From Caldilineaceae bacterium (GTDB lineage Bacteria > Chloroflexota > Anaerolineae > Caldilineales > Caldilineaceae), in NCBI GenBank assembly GCA_020846635.1, contig JADLDO010000028.1:186001-250000 (forward strand): a stretch of DNA of 64,000 nt, in the 5' to 3' direction. How positions within the stretch are numbered: position 1 is the first letter of the stretch; the number at the start of each line of letters is the position of its first letter. Below, in pieces: positions 9,770 to 18,338 of this stretch. Below the pieces are notes generated by a model. That model saw nothing but the letters and a program-made list of their open reading frames with translations, was not told the DNA's origin and ran no database searches. Position numbers and translations under genes: made by a program.

Positions 9770-10258
9770 ATGACAACCTCACCACAACCCAGTACCCGCC
9801 GCCTCAGCCGCCCGATGGGGCTGCACTTTGAGGAATTCCAGACCGGCGACAGCGTAAAGAGCGCCACCCGCACCATCACCGAGGCCGATGTGGTCAACTT
9901 TGCGGCACTCTCCGGCGACTGGAACTTGATCCACACCGACGCCGAGTATAGCAAGGCACACATGTTTGGTCAGCGTGTGGCACATGGGCTGCTGATCCTC
10001 AGCGTTGCCAGCGGGCTTTCGGTGCGCCTGGGCTTTCTGGAGGAGACAACGCTAGCCTTTCGCAGCATCGACTGGAAGATGCAGCGCCCCGTCTTTATTG
10101 GCGACACCATCCATGTGCGCGTCACCGTGGAAGAAACCAAAGCGATGGCGCGCTTGGGCGGCGGCCTGGTCAACTTCAAGGTGGAGGTGCTGAATCAAAA
10201 GGACGAAATCTGCCAAAAGGGAAACTGGGAGATGTTGGTAAAGGGGTTAGAGGTATGA
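9770..10258 (+). CDS. MaoC-like dehydratase / enoyl-CoA hydratase
   Basis: A 162-residue single hot-dog-domain protein. The catalytic region is SGDWNLIHTDAEYSK followed by FGQRVAHGLL, carrying the Asp/His pair of the R-specific hydratase 2 motif. MaoC-like proteins hydrate or dehydrate acyl-CoA thioesters. About 18 residues precede the domain start (LHFEEFQTGD). The stop codon overlaps the start of the next gene in an ATGA arrangement (10255-10258), so it is translationally coupled to the M20 hydrolase. It begins a plus-strand catabolic run. Two CGATAACCA direct repeats lie just upstream, at 9722-9730 and 9736-9744. Confidence 0.85.
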   Translation: MTTSPQPSTRRLSRPMGLHFEEFQTGDSVKSATRTITEADVVNFAALSGDWNLIHTDAEYSKAHMFGQRVAHGLLILSVASGLSVRLGFLEETTLAFRSIDWKMQRPVFIGDTIHVRVTVEETKAMARLGGGLVNFKVEVLNQKDEICQKGNWEMLVKGLEV

Positions 10259-11592
10259 CCCCTATCTATGACCGGCCTATCGACATTCTACGTTCGCTGA
10301 TTCGCTTTGACACCACCAACCCGCCGGGCAATGAGGAAGCATGTATCGGTTACGTGGCGGAGTTGCTGCGGGATGCGGGCATCCCTACGACCCTACTCGC
10401 CAAGACGCCCAGCCGCCCCAACCTGATCGCCCGCTTGCCGGGGCGCGGCGAAGCGCCCCCTTTTCTCTGGCAAGGGCATGTCGATGTGGTGACGACGGTC
10501 AACCAAAAGTGGTCGCGTGATCCCTTTGGTGCGGAATTGAGCGATGGGGAGGTTTGGGGCCGCGGCGCGCTGGACATGAAGGGGGGCGTCGCCATGATGC
10601 TGGCGGCGATCCTGCGTGCAAAGGCCGAAGGCTTGCAGCCGGCAGGTGACATCATCCTTGCCGTCATGGCAGATGAAGAAGCCGCCAGCGACTATGGCGC
10701 GCGTTTCTTGGTCGAAGAACACCCAGAGCAGTTCGAAGGTGTGCGCTATGCCATTGGCGAAGGCGGCGGTTCCTCGCAGACCATCCTCGACCACCGTTTC
10801 TACCCGATTATGGTGGCAGAAAAGCAGGTCTGTTGGATGCAAGCTACGCTGCGCGGCCAGGGTGGGCATGGCTCTGTGCCGCTGCGCGATGGCGCAATGG
10901 CAAAGCTCGGTCACTTGCTTTTGGCGCTCAACGCCCAACGGCTGCCCGTCCACATCACGCCCGTTGCCCGCCAGATGATCGCGGCCATTGCTGAGACGCT
11001 GCCCGATCCCACCGATGCTGCCCTGGCGCGCTTGCTCGACTCTACACAGACGAACGCCGCGTTGGATGCGCTGGACGCCCAGGGGGTGCGTGCGGCGCGC
11101 GGGCTGGATGCGCTTCTGCACAATACGGTCAATGCTACCGTCATCCGCGCCAGCAACAAGACCAATGTCATCCCTAGCGAAATCGAAGTCGAACTGGATG
11201 GGCGTGTGCTGCCCGGCTTTACGGCTGACGACATTCAAGCGGAAATCCGCGCGATTGTAGGTGACAAGGCGGGCGATGTTCTAGAGCTTACCATCATCCG
11301 TCACGACCCTGTGGGTGGTAAGCCCGACATGACCCTCTTTCCGCTGCTATCGAGTTTGGTGCGCGAGGCCGATCCGACAGGTGTACCCATCCCCTCGTTG
11401 TCGGGCGGCTTCACCGATGGACGCATGTTTGCCCGCTTGGGCATCCAGAATTATGGCTTCCTCCCCCAAAACTTGCCCGTCGGCTTCTCCAGCGCAGGCA
11501 TGGTGCATGGCACAGACGAACGCGTGCCCGCCGAGACAATCGCGTTTGGGGCGCGCGTGCTGTATAGGCTGCTGGAGCGGTATCAAGTCTAA
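10255..11592 (+). CDS. M20 family metallohydrolase (ArgE/DapE/CPG2-like)
   Basis: A 445-residue protein with the di-zinc peptidase M20 layout. HVDVV is at about 75-79, GRGALDMKGG at about 102-111, and the catalytic/metal DEEAASD at about 139-145. An inserted dimerisation domain begins around GQGGHGSVPL, and a C-terminal metal histidine lies in the GMVHGTDE region. These enzymes cleave amide bonds such as N-acyl amino acids or carbamoyl and peptide bonds in the cytoplasm. The overlap with the MaoC gene and the amidohydrolase downstream suggest a role in amide or ring-compound breakdown rather than arginine synthesis. The exact substrate is unknown. Confidence 0.86.
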   Translation: MTPIYDRPIDILRSLIRFDTTNPPGNEEACIGYVAELLRDAGIPTTLLAKTPSRPNLIARLPGRGEAPPFLWQGHVDVVTTVNQKWSRDPFGAELSDGEVWGRGALDMKGGVAMMLAAILRAKAEGLQPAGDIILAVMADEEAASDYGARFLVEEHPEQFEGVRYAIGEGGGSSQTILDHRFYPIMVAEKQVCWMQATLRGQGGHGSVPLRDGAMAKLGHLLLALNAQRLPVHITPVARQMIAAIAETLPDPTDAALARLLDSTQTNAALDALDAQGVRAARGLDALLHNTVNATVIRASNKTNVIPSEIEVELDGRVLPGFTADDIQAEIRAIVGDKAGDVLELTIIRHDPVGGKPDMTLFPLLSSLVREADPTGVPIPSLSGGFTDGRMFARLGIQNYGFLPQNLPVGFSSAGMVHGTDERVPAETIAFGARVLYRLLERYQV

Positions 11593-11624
11593 TCAAACGT
11601 ACTATTCCAATGGAGGTCGAACGG

Positions 11625-12761
11625 ATGTCGGTTCAAGAAATGTCGACGCAACAGCGTGCGCGTGAAACGCTGGAAGATATACTGGTTGTGGATACCGATG
11701 TGCATATTTGCGACACGCCGCAAGTCCTTGCTCCCTACTGTGATATGCCCTGGCAGAAGTCGTTGGAGGTGCTTTCCAATGTGCCGCAGCGCTATCTCGA
11801 TATACCGGGGTTCGCCGCCGGACTTGGCGGGCTGTCGGCACCCTTTCCGGGTGGGATCGAGCAGCGCAAGGTAACATCGCCGCAGCAGTTGCGTGACGAA
11901 CTATCGTCGATCTTGGTGGACATCGGTATTCTCTTTCCCGATAATCTCCTCAAGATTGCCACGCTGCCGCAAAAGGATTATGCAGCCGCCTTAGCACGGG
12001 CCTATAACCGCTGGATTGTGGATCAGTGGTGTCTCAAGGAAAAGGGGCTGCTGGGGCTGATCATCGCCGCGCCGCAAGACCCCGAAGCAGCGGCGCGCGA
12101 AATCGAGAAGTATGCCAAAGAACCGGGCGTTGTCGGCGTCTATTTGCCTTGTGCGGGTGTCGAGCCGCTGTGGGGACACCGCATCTACGACCCCATCTAT
12201 GCAGCAGCCGAGGCGGCTGACTTGCCGGTGCTGCTGCACAGTGTGACAGTCATTCATCCCGTCTTTCCCTGGCAAACCCACCAGTTTGACACGGAATTCG
12301 CACGCCACACCATCGCACACACCTTCTCGATGGCGGCAAACTTGGTAGATATCATTACCACAGGTGTACCCGTACGCTTTCCCAATTTGCGCATGGCTTT
12401 CACCGAAGCCGGGTTATCCTGGGTGCCCTTTATTATGAACCGGCTCGACAAGGAATATATCGAACGCCGCCGCGAAGTGCCTTTCCTCACAGAGCGACCC
12501 AGCCACTATATCAAAAAGTACTTCTTTGCCACACAGCCAATCGAAGAGCCGGAAAACCTCAGGGATTTGGTCAAGATTGTGGAACTGTTCGATGGCGAAA
12601 ACCAGGTGATGTTTGCCTCGGACTGGCCTCACCACGATTTTGATCACCCCTCGAAGCTCTTTCAAGCGCCCTTTTCGCCGGAAGCCAAGCGCAAGATGAT
12701 GGGCGAAAACGCACTGCGTCTCTTTAAGATCGATCGCGACGGCAACCGGCTTACTCTCTAG
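11625..12761 (+). CDS. Amidohydrolase family 2 (ACMSD/resorcylate decarboxylase-like metal-dependent hydrolase)
   Basis: About 378 residues. The metal-site opening is VVDTDVHI near the N terminus, followed by LPVLLHSVT, AHTFSMAANL, MAFTEAGLSWVP and the final FASDWPHHDFDHP. This pattern is that of PF04909 TIM-barrel hydrolases and non-oxidative decarboxylases. The frame opens at 11610, but that first ATG is itself part of the TGGAGG ribosome-binding site. The ATG at 11625 with eight bases of spacing is the better start. It lies 32 bases after the M20 gene and 33 before the Rieske gene, so it is probably one operon. Its reaction may be decarboxylation or hydrolysis of a ring-cleavage product; that is inference from neighbours. 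Confidence 0.82.
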   Translation: MSVQEMSTQQRARETLEDILVVDTDVHICDTPQVLAPYCDMPWQKSLEVLSNVPQRYLDIPGFAAGLGGLSAPFPGGIEQRKVTSPQQLRDELSSILVDIGILFPDNLLKIATLPQKDYAAALARAYNRWIVDQWCLKEKGLLGLIIAAPQDPEAAAREIEKYAKEPGVVGVYLPCAGVEPLWGHRIYDPIYAAAEAADLPVLLHSVTVIHPVFPWQTHQFDTEFARHTIAHTFSMAANLVDIITTGVPVRFPNLRMAFTEAGLSWVPFIMNRLDKEYIERRREVPFLTERPSHYIKKYFFATQPIEEPENLRDLVKIVELFDGENQVMFASDWPHHDFDHPSKLFQAPFSPEAKRKMMGENALRLFKIDRDGNRLTL

Positions 12762-12794
12762 CAAGTCAACTCTAGCAAGGCAAAGCAAGCATTC

Positions 12795-13235
12795 ATGGCG
12801 AAAGATATTTTGTCCCAGGAGAAGGTATCCCAGGAAAGCATCTCTGAGGCGACCACGACCGAGAAAAGGGTCTCTCAGAAGAAAGAATACATTGTTGCGC
12901 CCGCTTCCGATATTCCCCCCGGCACGCATTGTGTGGTGAAAGTTGGACGCCGCGAGATTGGCATTTTCAACATTGACGGCACCCTGTACGCACTGCCCAA
13001 CCTCTGCACACACCAGCTTGGACCGCTGTGCCGCGGGAAAGTGTCAGGGACGATCATCTGCACGCGCGAGACAAATTGGAAACTGCAATGGGGGTATGAG
13101 GGCGAGATCGTCACCTGCCCCTGGCATGGCATGGAATATCACATCCCTACAGGAACCTGTCTTGCCTTCCCGGAGATTCGCCTGCGCAGCTATGAAGTAT
13201 GGGTGGAGGATGAACAGGTCAAGGTGCGGCTTTAG
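12795..13235 (+). CDS. Rieske [2Fe-2S] ferredoxin-like protein
   Basis: A 146-residue protein. The cluster ligands are Cys71 and His73 in LCTHQLG, and Cys108 and His111 in CPWHGMEY, with 34 residues between the two motifs. The N terminus (about 30 residues) is a polar Ser/Gln/Glu-rich tail ahead of the domain. There is no catalytic mononuclear-iron domain, so this is an electron carrier or a small regulatory Rieske protein rather than a ring-hydroxylating oxygenase subunit. It sits directly between the amidohydrolase and a small acidic protein. Electron transfer to a nearby oxygenase is likely but the partner is not identified. Confidence 0.88.
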   Translation: MAKDILSQEKVSQESISEATTTEKRVSQKKEYIVAPASDIPPGTHCVVKVGRREIGIFNIDGTLYALPNLCTHQLGPLCRGKVSGTIICTRETNWKLQWGYEGEIVTCPWHGMEYHIPTGTCLAFPEIRLRSYEVWVEDEQVKVRL

Positions 13236-13259
13236 GAGTGATTTGATAGGGCATGAATA

Positions 13260-13508
13260 ATGGATGATGAGGAATTGTCGCCTGGGCGTCTCATGGTTGT
13301 GGAGCAGGAGGGGGTTTTTATCGTAGTGAGCGAAGATGATCCCAGCGACTGGGTTGCCTCTTTCACCCAAGATGACAAGTTTCCGGCGCGCGACTGGGCA
13401 GAACGCATGGCCGATCTCTACAATCTGCGCGGTGAGGGTGACTTTGTGCATGGGCCGGATTGTCCGCCCCGATTTACCGGCACTCACCATCCGTTTGTGC
13501 AGCCGTGA
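13260..13508 (+). CDS. Small acidic hypothetical protein
   Basis: An 82-residue protein of unrecognised family, rich in Asp/Glu/Pro, with EGVFIVVSEDDPSDWVASF in the first half and HGPDCPPRFTGTHHPF near the end. There is no membrane segment or signal. It begins 24 bases after the Rieske gene and ends 20 bases before a strong hairpin, so it appears to be the last gene of that operon. It may be an accessory to the Rieske protein or hydrolase; no function can be assigned. Confidence 0.6.
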   Translation: MDDEELSPGRLMVVEQEGVFIVVSEDDPSDWVASFTQDDKFPARDWAERMADLYNLRGEGDFVHGPDCPPRFTGTHHPFVQP

Positions 13509-13527
13509 TCAGCGTCGTATATAGCTA

Positions 13528-13561
13528 ACCCTCCCAGAAGCTCAGAAGCTTCTGGGAGGGT
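13528..13561. terminator. Strong hairpin between convergent genes
   Basis: ACCCTCCCAGAAG (13528-13540) pairs perfectly with CTTCTGGGAGGGT (13549-13561) across an eight-base loop. It lies 20 bases after the plus-strand operon and 40 bases from the end of the minus-strand reductase gene. No long U-tract is present. It belongs to the same CCCTCCC hairpin group as 7720 and 51072. Confidence 0.6.
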
Positions 13562-13600
13562 ATTCACGGGGCTATCCCAGGAATTAGGCGAGTTTTTAGT

Positions 13601-14185
13601 CTAGACGTTGTTCACTGCATAGCGCATAAGAACAACGCCTGTCGGGAACGGTTTAGTCTCGACAAGCTGCATGTCAATCCGCACATCAGCAGGGAAGACG
13701 CGCTTGCCGCTGCCCAGCACAAGCGGATAGACCAGCAAGCTGTATTCATCTACGAGATTGTGGCGTGCCAGCGCATGAACCAGCACACTGCTACCGTCGA
13801 CATAGATATTCTGACCCTCCTGCTGCTTCAGCTTGCGTACCTCCTCGATCACATTCTGACTGATAATCGTTGAGTTGCGCCAGGCTGCCGCAGATTGCAG
13901 CGTGGTCGAAACCACATATTTCTGCTTCGCTTTCATCAGATCCCCAAAGGGATCGCCCTCCTCCATCGACTCAAAGACGGAGTGACCCTGCCATGTTTTC
14001 CGGCCCAACAGAAAAGTGTCGCTCTCATTCATCGACTCAAAGAAATGAACGCCGATATCGTCATGCCAGTAGGGTAACGTCCAACCGCCATGTTTGAATC
14101 CGCCATCGGTATCTTCATCGACGCCACCCGGTGCCTGCATCACGCCGTCGAGCGAAACAAATTCACTAACAATCAGCTTTCTCAT
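13601..14185 (-). CDS. Dihydrofolate reductase-family protein (RibD C-terminal/YyaP-like)
   Basis: A 194-residue protein beginning MRKLIVSEFVSLDGVMQAPG, the standard opening of the DHFR-fold YyaP/YwjB/RibD-C group. LLGRKTWQGHSVFE, KYVVSTTL, VIEEVRKLKQQEGQNIYVDGSS and SLLVYPLVLGSGKRVF follow in family order. These proteins bind NADPH and are often of unknown physiological substrate; the protein is not a canonical FolA. It stands alone, with its own candidate promoter upstream and the hairpin at 13528 after its end. Confidence 0.87.
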   Translation of the reverse strand: MRKLIVSEFVSLDGVMQAPGGVDEDTDGGFKHGGWTLPYWHDDIGVHFFESMNESDTFLLGRKTWQGHSVFESMEEGDPFGDLMKAKQKYVVSTTLQSAAAWRNSTIISQNVIEEVRKLKQQEGQNIYVDGSSVLVHALARHNLVDEYSLLVYPLVLGSGKRVFPADVRIDMQLVETKPFPTGVVLMRYAVNNV

Positions 14186-14314
14186 GATCTTTATCCTTCT
14201 GTTTGTTCACTGTTATGAAAGGCCGCAAGCATGCGTGGCGTGAATTCGGATGCCTCATAAGCATGTATGCGTGAACTCGGGGTGGTGCATACGTTGTGAA
14301 GCTCTGACAGCCCG

Positions 14315-14320
14315 ATTATA
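14315..14320 (-). promoter_or_regulatory. Candidate -10 element for the DHFR-family gene
   Basis: TATAAT read on the minus strand, about 130 bases upstream of the start at 14185. No good -35 at standard spacing is visible, so this is tentative. The surrounding gap 14186-14372 also carries an imperfect direct repeat of ATGCGTG-type sequence. Confidence 0.3.
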
Positions 14321-14372
14321 AGGCTTGCAGACGGGCATGTCTTGAACAAAAACGACATCTTTTGGAGATCCC

Positions 14373-15449
14373 TCAGTTGACTGCCACCCAGCAGCCTTTG
14401 CGGTGCGATTCGATGGCGGCTTCCAAAATCTCTTGGACTTTGACGCCATCATGGAACGTGGAGGAGGGTTGAAAATCATTGAGGATAGCATCCACAAAGA
14501 GACGTGCGCCCACCGGCTGCTTGGTAAAGGGATCGAGCCAGTTGTGTAAATCTACCTCTCCGACATAATGCTCTGGAACCGGCAGCGTTTGAAACTGCTT
14601 CTCATCTTGACGTATGCCACGAATATGCCCCTGTTCATGGCCCGCCCCATGCCGTATGAACTCCAGCGTCCCACCCTCCCCGTGGAGGATCACATGCTGT
14701 TCCAGCGCACGTTCACCCACATTGGCTACTGAACTGACATGGATCGCACCCTGCGCGCCACTCTTGAATTCAACCGTCAGCATAGCCGAGTCATTGGCCC
14801 GATCCTGTGCCTGACCGGCTTGACGATCTGCATGGCTGGCGAGATGTGCGCTCACGCGCACAATATCCCCGGCATACCAATGGGCGAGATCGATCATATG
14901 CGACCCCAGGCTGCCCAACACACCCAGCGAGCGTTGGGCGTCATAGCGCCAATTGGCGTTGGCCTGGCGCGCATCACCCCGCAAAAATCCCAGACGGAGA
15001 TGATAGTTGCGCCCAACGTACCCTTCGTCGACCAAGCTATGCAGATAGCGAAACTGGGGCAGCGCACGAAATGTAAACAGGATCATATGCTTTACGCGCA
15101 TTGCATCGGCCCGCGCGGCCATTGTCTGCGCCTGCTCCAACGTCAGCGCCATTGGCTTCTCACAGAGCATGTGCAAGCCTACATCCAGCCCGTCCATCAC
15201 AACCGGGTAATGGAGATCATCAGGCGTTGCAACGATCAACGCATCCAGATGATCATGTGCCAACAACTGCCGGTAGTCTGTGTAGACGGTCGGAATCTCA
15301 TATTTCTTTGCCAATGCTTCGGCACGCTCACGGTTGCGCCCGCAGATCGCGGCAATTGTCGCCTGTGGATGGCTGGCGAGGCTGCGTAGATACATCTGAT
15401 CCGCCCACCAACTGGTGCCGACAAGACCCACTCTGACTTGGTCGCGCAT
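14373..15449 (-). CDS. Gfo/Idh/MocA family NAD(P)-dependent oxidoreductase
   Basis: About 358 residues. It has an N-terminal Rossmann domain with GLVGTSWWADQMYL, the AAICGRNRERAEALA dinucleotide second-strand region, ATPDDLHYPV and the catalytic-lysine motif CEKP (MLCEKPMALT). The C-terminal alpha/beta domain has GSHMIDLAHWYAGD, which carries the usual histidine. The open frame starts at 15479, but Met at 15447-15449 is preferred because GGGAGAGAG precedes it by about ten bases and the Rossmann fold starts right after. The substrate is presumably a sugar, sugar acid or inositol-like polyol. It is alone and divergent from the region leading to 15750. Confidence 0.87.
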   Translation of the reverse strand: MRDQVRVGLVGTSWWADQMYLRSLASHPQATIAAICGRNRERAEALAKKYEIPTVYTDYRQLLAHDHLDALIVATPDDLHYPVVMDGLDVGLHMLCEKPMALTLEQAQTMAARADAMRVKHMILFTFRALPQFRYLHSLVDEGYVGRNYHLRLGFLRGDARQANANWRYDAQRSLGVLGSLGSHMIDLAHWYAGDIVRVSAHLASHADRQAGQAQDRANDSAMLTVEFKSGAQGAIHVSSVANVGERALEQHVILHGEGGTLEFIRHGAGHEQGHIRGIRQDEKQFQTLPVPEHYVGEVDLHNWLDPFTKQPVGARLFVDAILNDFQPSSTFHDGVKVQEILEAAIESHRKGCWVAVN

Positions 15450-15544
15450 AGTGCTTTCTCTCTCCCAAGACGCAAGCATTGGACAGGATCACCAGCAGCG
15501 ACCGCTTCAACGCTGCCATAAGTCCCTGTCAATACCGCTACTTT

Positions 15545-15575
15545 TTGTGTTTATACGAAAGTATCCTGCTATAAT
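15545..15575 (+). promoter_or_regulatory. Extended -10 promoter with small inverted repeat
   Basis: TGCTATAAT (extended -10; TATAAT at 15570-15575) with a weak TTGTGT at 15545-15550. Between them lies ATAC-GAAA-GTAT (15553-15564), a short palindrome that could be an operator. It drives rightward into the leader that ends at the hairpin at 15623, and lies close to the divergent Gfo/Idh start. Confidence 0.45.
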
Positions 15576-15622
15576 AGCCGTAGTGACTAAAGAACTTACC
15601 AGGAGAATTTTGCTTGCAGTAC

Positions 15623-15650
15623 ACGTCCCCGCTCTATGGGGCGTCTTTTT
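15623..15650 (+). terminator. Intrinsic terminator or attenuator
   Basis: Stem ACG-CCCC (15623-15630, with one bulged T) pairs with GGGG-CGT (15638-15644), followed by C and five T (15646-15650). It lies about 65 bases after the promoter at 15570, so a short transcript of about 70 nucleotides is predicted. It lies upstream of the gene at 15750. The 15450-15749 interval holds no credible ORF besides these signals. Confidence 0.5.
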
Positions 15651-15749
15651 GTCCGGTCACGAAGCTTCACCTACTGGTCTGTACCTTTCCGCTGTACCAT
15701 TCTGATATACCATCCGAATCATAACCTATCGCTGTAAGGGAGTACAAGC

Positions 15750-16055
15750 ATGCGTTTCCTTGTAAGAATGTGGGCAATTCAACCGATTCCATTGAAGGCG
15801 AACGAGTTGGCTGCGCTGGCGCACAAACAACTCGCCTATTGGGAGCGACTTGAAAAAGCGGGTAAAGTCATCTTCACCGCGCCCTATGTGGGACGGCGCG
15901 CCCGCGTTGCCATTTATGATGTCGATAGCATGGAAGAAGCCTTTGATCTGATCAACGAGGATCCCCTCTTTGCCTATCTTGAGCGCGAAGTCGTACCTTT
16001 GGGGACAAATGAGCAGATTCAAAAGCTCTATTCACGCATGCTGGATCAAGAGTAG
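15750..16055 (+). CDS. Muconolactone isomerase-like / YciI-like small protein
   Basis: A 101-residue ferredoxin-like alpha+beta protein. RFLVRMWAIQP opens the first strand, a helix with LAALAHKQLAYWERLEKAGK follows, then VIFTAPYVGRRARVAIYDV, and the tail DPLFAYLEREVVPL is typical of the muconolactone-isomerase/YciI dimeric barrels. The start has AAGGGAG about ten bases upstream. It precedes the ABC substrate-binding gene by 63 bases. It may be a small isomerase or binding protein of the neighbouring catabolic cluster; a catalytic residue cannot be assigned. Confidence 0.65.
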   Translation: MRFLVRMWAIQPIPLKANELAALAHKQLAYWERLEKAGKVIFTAPYVGRRARVAIYDVDSMEEAFDLINEDPLFAYLEREVVPLGTNEQIQKLYSRMLDQE

Positions 16056-16118
16056 CACGATTTCCCCTGCCTTGTTGGCGTATTTATCAGATGCAATCAC
16101 CCAAGACGGAGAAAAGAA

Positions 16119-17228
16119 ATGATACGTTCGTTCCGTATTACCCGCGCGCTGCTGCTCTCCTTTGTCGCCTTGACTTTGTTCATAGCTGGCTGTGTCGCGC
16201 CAGTTGCCGCACCGGAGACCGCGCCGCAGGCCGGCGAGCAAGCCGCAGAACAGGCCCCCGAACAAGGGGAGGACGCGGCGGCTGAAGGGGAGTTGATCCC
16301 CATTGCATTTGGTGCCATTGAAGGAGCCAGCCAAGCCTATATTCCCTTGCTGCTTGAGGAGAAAGGGATCGCCGCAAAATATGGGTTGGAGGTTTCCATC
16401 GTCCCCCTGAGCCAAGTTGGACAGCAGTGGGTCGGTCTACGCACCGGCGACTTTGACATCTCGGCGGGCGGTTTCTTGGATTTATTGCGCCAGCGCCAGC
16501 AGGACTTACAGGTAAAGGCCATCCGCGGCTTTATCAAGTTTGGCAATCCGATTGTGGCGACGGCAGACAAGCCCTATGAAACGCTGGCAGACCTGGAGGG
16601 AGCCCGCTTTGGCACAGTCAGCACAGCCGTCCTCGACTGGATGGTCATCCGCACAGCCGGTGTGCTCGCCTATGATTTTGATGTCGAGACCGATGCCATC
16701 CCGACAACTTCCTCTCCCCCTCTGATCACCGAACTGATGATGAATGGGGAGTTGGATGCAGCCTGGCAGTTCAGCGACTTCACACTCGCGCCGCTCCATG
16801 CAGGGACGCTCAAAGAGATCACCAATGTGGCCGCGCTCATGGAGGAGGCAGGGCTTGACCCCAACGCCTTCTATCTCACCTACCATCTGACCGATCAGTG
16901 GGCTTCGGAGCATCCAGAGGCTGTGGTCAAGCTGATTGCAGCGATGGATGAAGCAGTCGAGTTGATGATGACTGACGATTCGATTTGGCCGGAATTGGCA
17001 GCCTATTCGGGTGTCGAAGACCCCGAACTCATTCCCGCCTTTATAGAGATGCAGCGTGAGGCGTTTGACACCGAATTCTCCGCAGATAAGCTAGAAGCAA
17101 CCCAAAAGCTCCTGGATGAACTGATCGCCGTGGTTGGCCCGGAGCCAATCGGTGTGGATACAGTCGATCCCGCCGCTTTTGACTTTGCATCCGCCGAAGC
17201 TGCCAAAGAGCTACGCGCGCAGGAGTAA
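16119..17228 (+). CDS. ABC transporter substrate-binding lipoprotein (SsuA/TauA/NMT1-like)
   Basis: A 369-residue lipoprotein. The signal peptide ends in the lipobox FIAGC (Cys25), followed by an Ala/Pro/Glu/Gln-rich linker to about residue 55. The mature domain has the family pattern: AYIPLLLEEKGIAAKYGLEV, the R.GDFDIS segment, IVATADKPYETLADLEGARFGT, then a C-terminal helix run. Such proteins deliver sulfonates, nitrate, thiamine precursors or aromatic acids to the membrane permease. The matching permease and ATPase are 4.5 kb downstream at 21778 and 22611, separated by catabolic genes. That suggests the imported compound is the substrate of those enzymes. Confidence 0.85.
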   Translation: MIRSFRITRALLLSFVALTLFIAGCVAPVAAPETAPQAGEQAAEQAPEQGEDAAAEGELIPIAFGAIEGASQAYIPLLLEEKGIAAKYGLEVSIVPLSQVGQQWVGLRTGDFDISAGGFLDLLRQRQQDLQVKAIRGFIKFGNPIVATADKPYETLADLEGARFGTVSTAVLDWMVIRTAGVLAYDFDVETDAIPTTSSPPLITELMMNGELDAAWQFSDFTLAPLHAGTLKEITNVAALMEEAGLDPNAFYLTYHLTDQWASEHPEAVVKLIAAMDEAVELMMTDDSIWPELAAYSGVEDPELIPAFIEMQREAFDTEFSADKLEATQKLLDELIAVVGPEPIGVDTVDPAAFDFASAEAAKELRAQE

Positions 17229-17230
17229 TC

Positions 17231-18124
17231 TTGGCAACGCAGAAATTTCATGGGATTTTCCCCTATCTGGTTTCACCCGTGGATAACACAACGGGCAAAG
17301 TCAAAGAAGCCGTTCTGCGCCGGTTGGTCGAACACCTGATCGCACAGGGCGTCCACGGGCTGAGCCCGTTGGGCAGTACGGGCGAATTTGCCTATCTCTC
17401 TTTTGAGCAAAAGCTGGAGATCGTCCGCATTGTGGTGGAGGCTGCCAATGGCCGCGTGCCGGTTGTGCCTGGCGTAGCGGCCTATGCGACCGCGGATGCA
17501 ATCCAGCAGGCAGAACGCTTTCTGGAGATGGGGGTGGATGGGATCATCCTCGTCCTCCAGACCTTCTTCTCACTCGACAAGGCGGCAGTAGAACGTTACT
17601 TCCGCACAGTCGCAGAGGCGATTCCCTGCCCCATCGTCATCTACACCAATCCACAACTCTTGGGTTCCGATGTGACACCTGATATTGTTGTGGCCTTGAG
17701 CGAGCTTCCGAACATCCAGTATGTGAAGGATGCCACCAGCAACACCGGCAGGATTCTGACCATCCTCAACCGCGCGGGGGAGCGCGTGCAGGTCTTTAGC
17801 GCCTCCGCCCATGTGCCGCTCCTAACCTTCCACATGGGCGCTGTTGGTTGGATGGCAGGCCCAGCCTGTGTGCTTCCCGCGACGTGCGTCCAGCTCTATG
17901 AACTGGCGAAAGCGGGACGTTGGGATGAAGCATGGGAACTACAGAAGCCGATGTGGCAGGTGAATGAAATTTTCCAGAAGTACTCCCTGGCGGCTTGCAT
18001 TAAGATGGGGCTGCAATTGCAAGGCTTTGAGGTGGGTGATCCTATCCCGCCGCAAAGCCCTCTTTCAGCGGCGGCTGTGGAGGATATCCGGCAGGTACTC
18101 ACGACGTTGGGAGCAATTGCTTAG
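17231..18124 (+). CDS. Dihydrodipicolinate synthase/N-acetylneuraminate lyase family protein
   Basis: A 297-residue class I aldolase-type TIM barrel starting at a TTG codon two bases after the SBP stop, with AGGAG in the end of the SBP gene as ribosome-binding site. GSTGE (48-52) is the pyruvate-carboxylate loop, Tyr138 lies in IVIYTNP, and the Schiff-base lysine is Lys166 in YVKDATSN. Members add or remove pyruvate or related keto acids, or dehydrate keto-sugar acids. Coupling to an ABC SBP rather than lysine genes argues for a catabolic lyase. The substrate is unknown. Confidence 0.86.
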   Translation: MATQKFHGIFPYLVSPVDNTTGKVKEAVLRRLVEHLIAQGVHGLSPLGSTGEFAYLSFEQKLEIVRIVVEAANGRVPVVPGVAAYATADAIQQAERFLEMGVDGIILVLQTFFSLDKAAVERYFRTVAEAIPCPIVIYTNPQLLGSDVTPDIVVALSELPNIQYVKDATSNTGRILTILNRAGERVQVFSASAHVPLLTFHMGAVGWMAGPACVLPATCVQLYELAKAGRWDEAWELQKPMWQVNEIFQKYSLAACIKMGLQLQGFEVGDPIPPQSPLSAAAVEDIRQVLTTLGAIA

Positions 18125-18169
18125 CGGGAGTAGTTAGCTCATATCACGCATCATCAGTGTGTCTGACCA

Positions 18170-18297
18170 GCCCGCCCAGGGCTAAAGCCGCAGGGCTACG
18201 GTGCAACGCCCTCTGAAGAGGGCTTCGCGTCAGGGGTCTCTAGCCCCGTTTAGGGGACGTTGTATCCTAGCCGGGTGGTTTTAACCTCCGGCGGCCT
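18170..18297. repeat. Dispersed palindromic repeat, copy 2
   Basis: Composite of hairpins in the DapA/FAD-oxidase gap: GCCCAGGGCTAAAGCC and AGGGCTAC on the left, CCCTCTGAAGAGGG (18210-18223), CCCCGTTTAGGGG (18244-18256), CGTTGT, then TAGCCGGGTGGTTTTAACC and CCGGCGGCC on the right. The outer modules are inverted relative to each other, so the whole could fold into a cruciform-like structure. It shares modules with 7781-7841 and 44932-45044. There is no ORF in 18125-18338. Confidence 0.65.
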
Positions 18298-18338
18298 CGG
18301 CAGAGCAAGTTGCGTAATAGAAGTGATAAGGATACATA

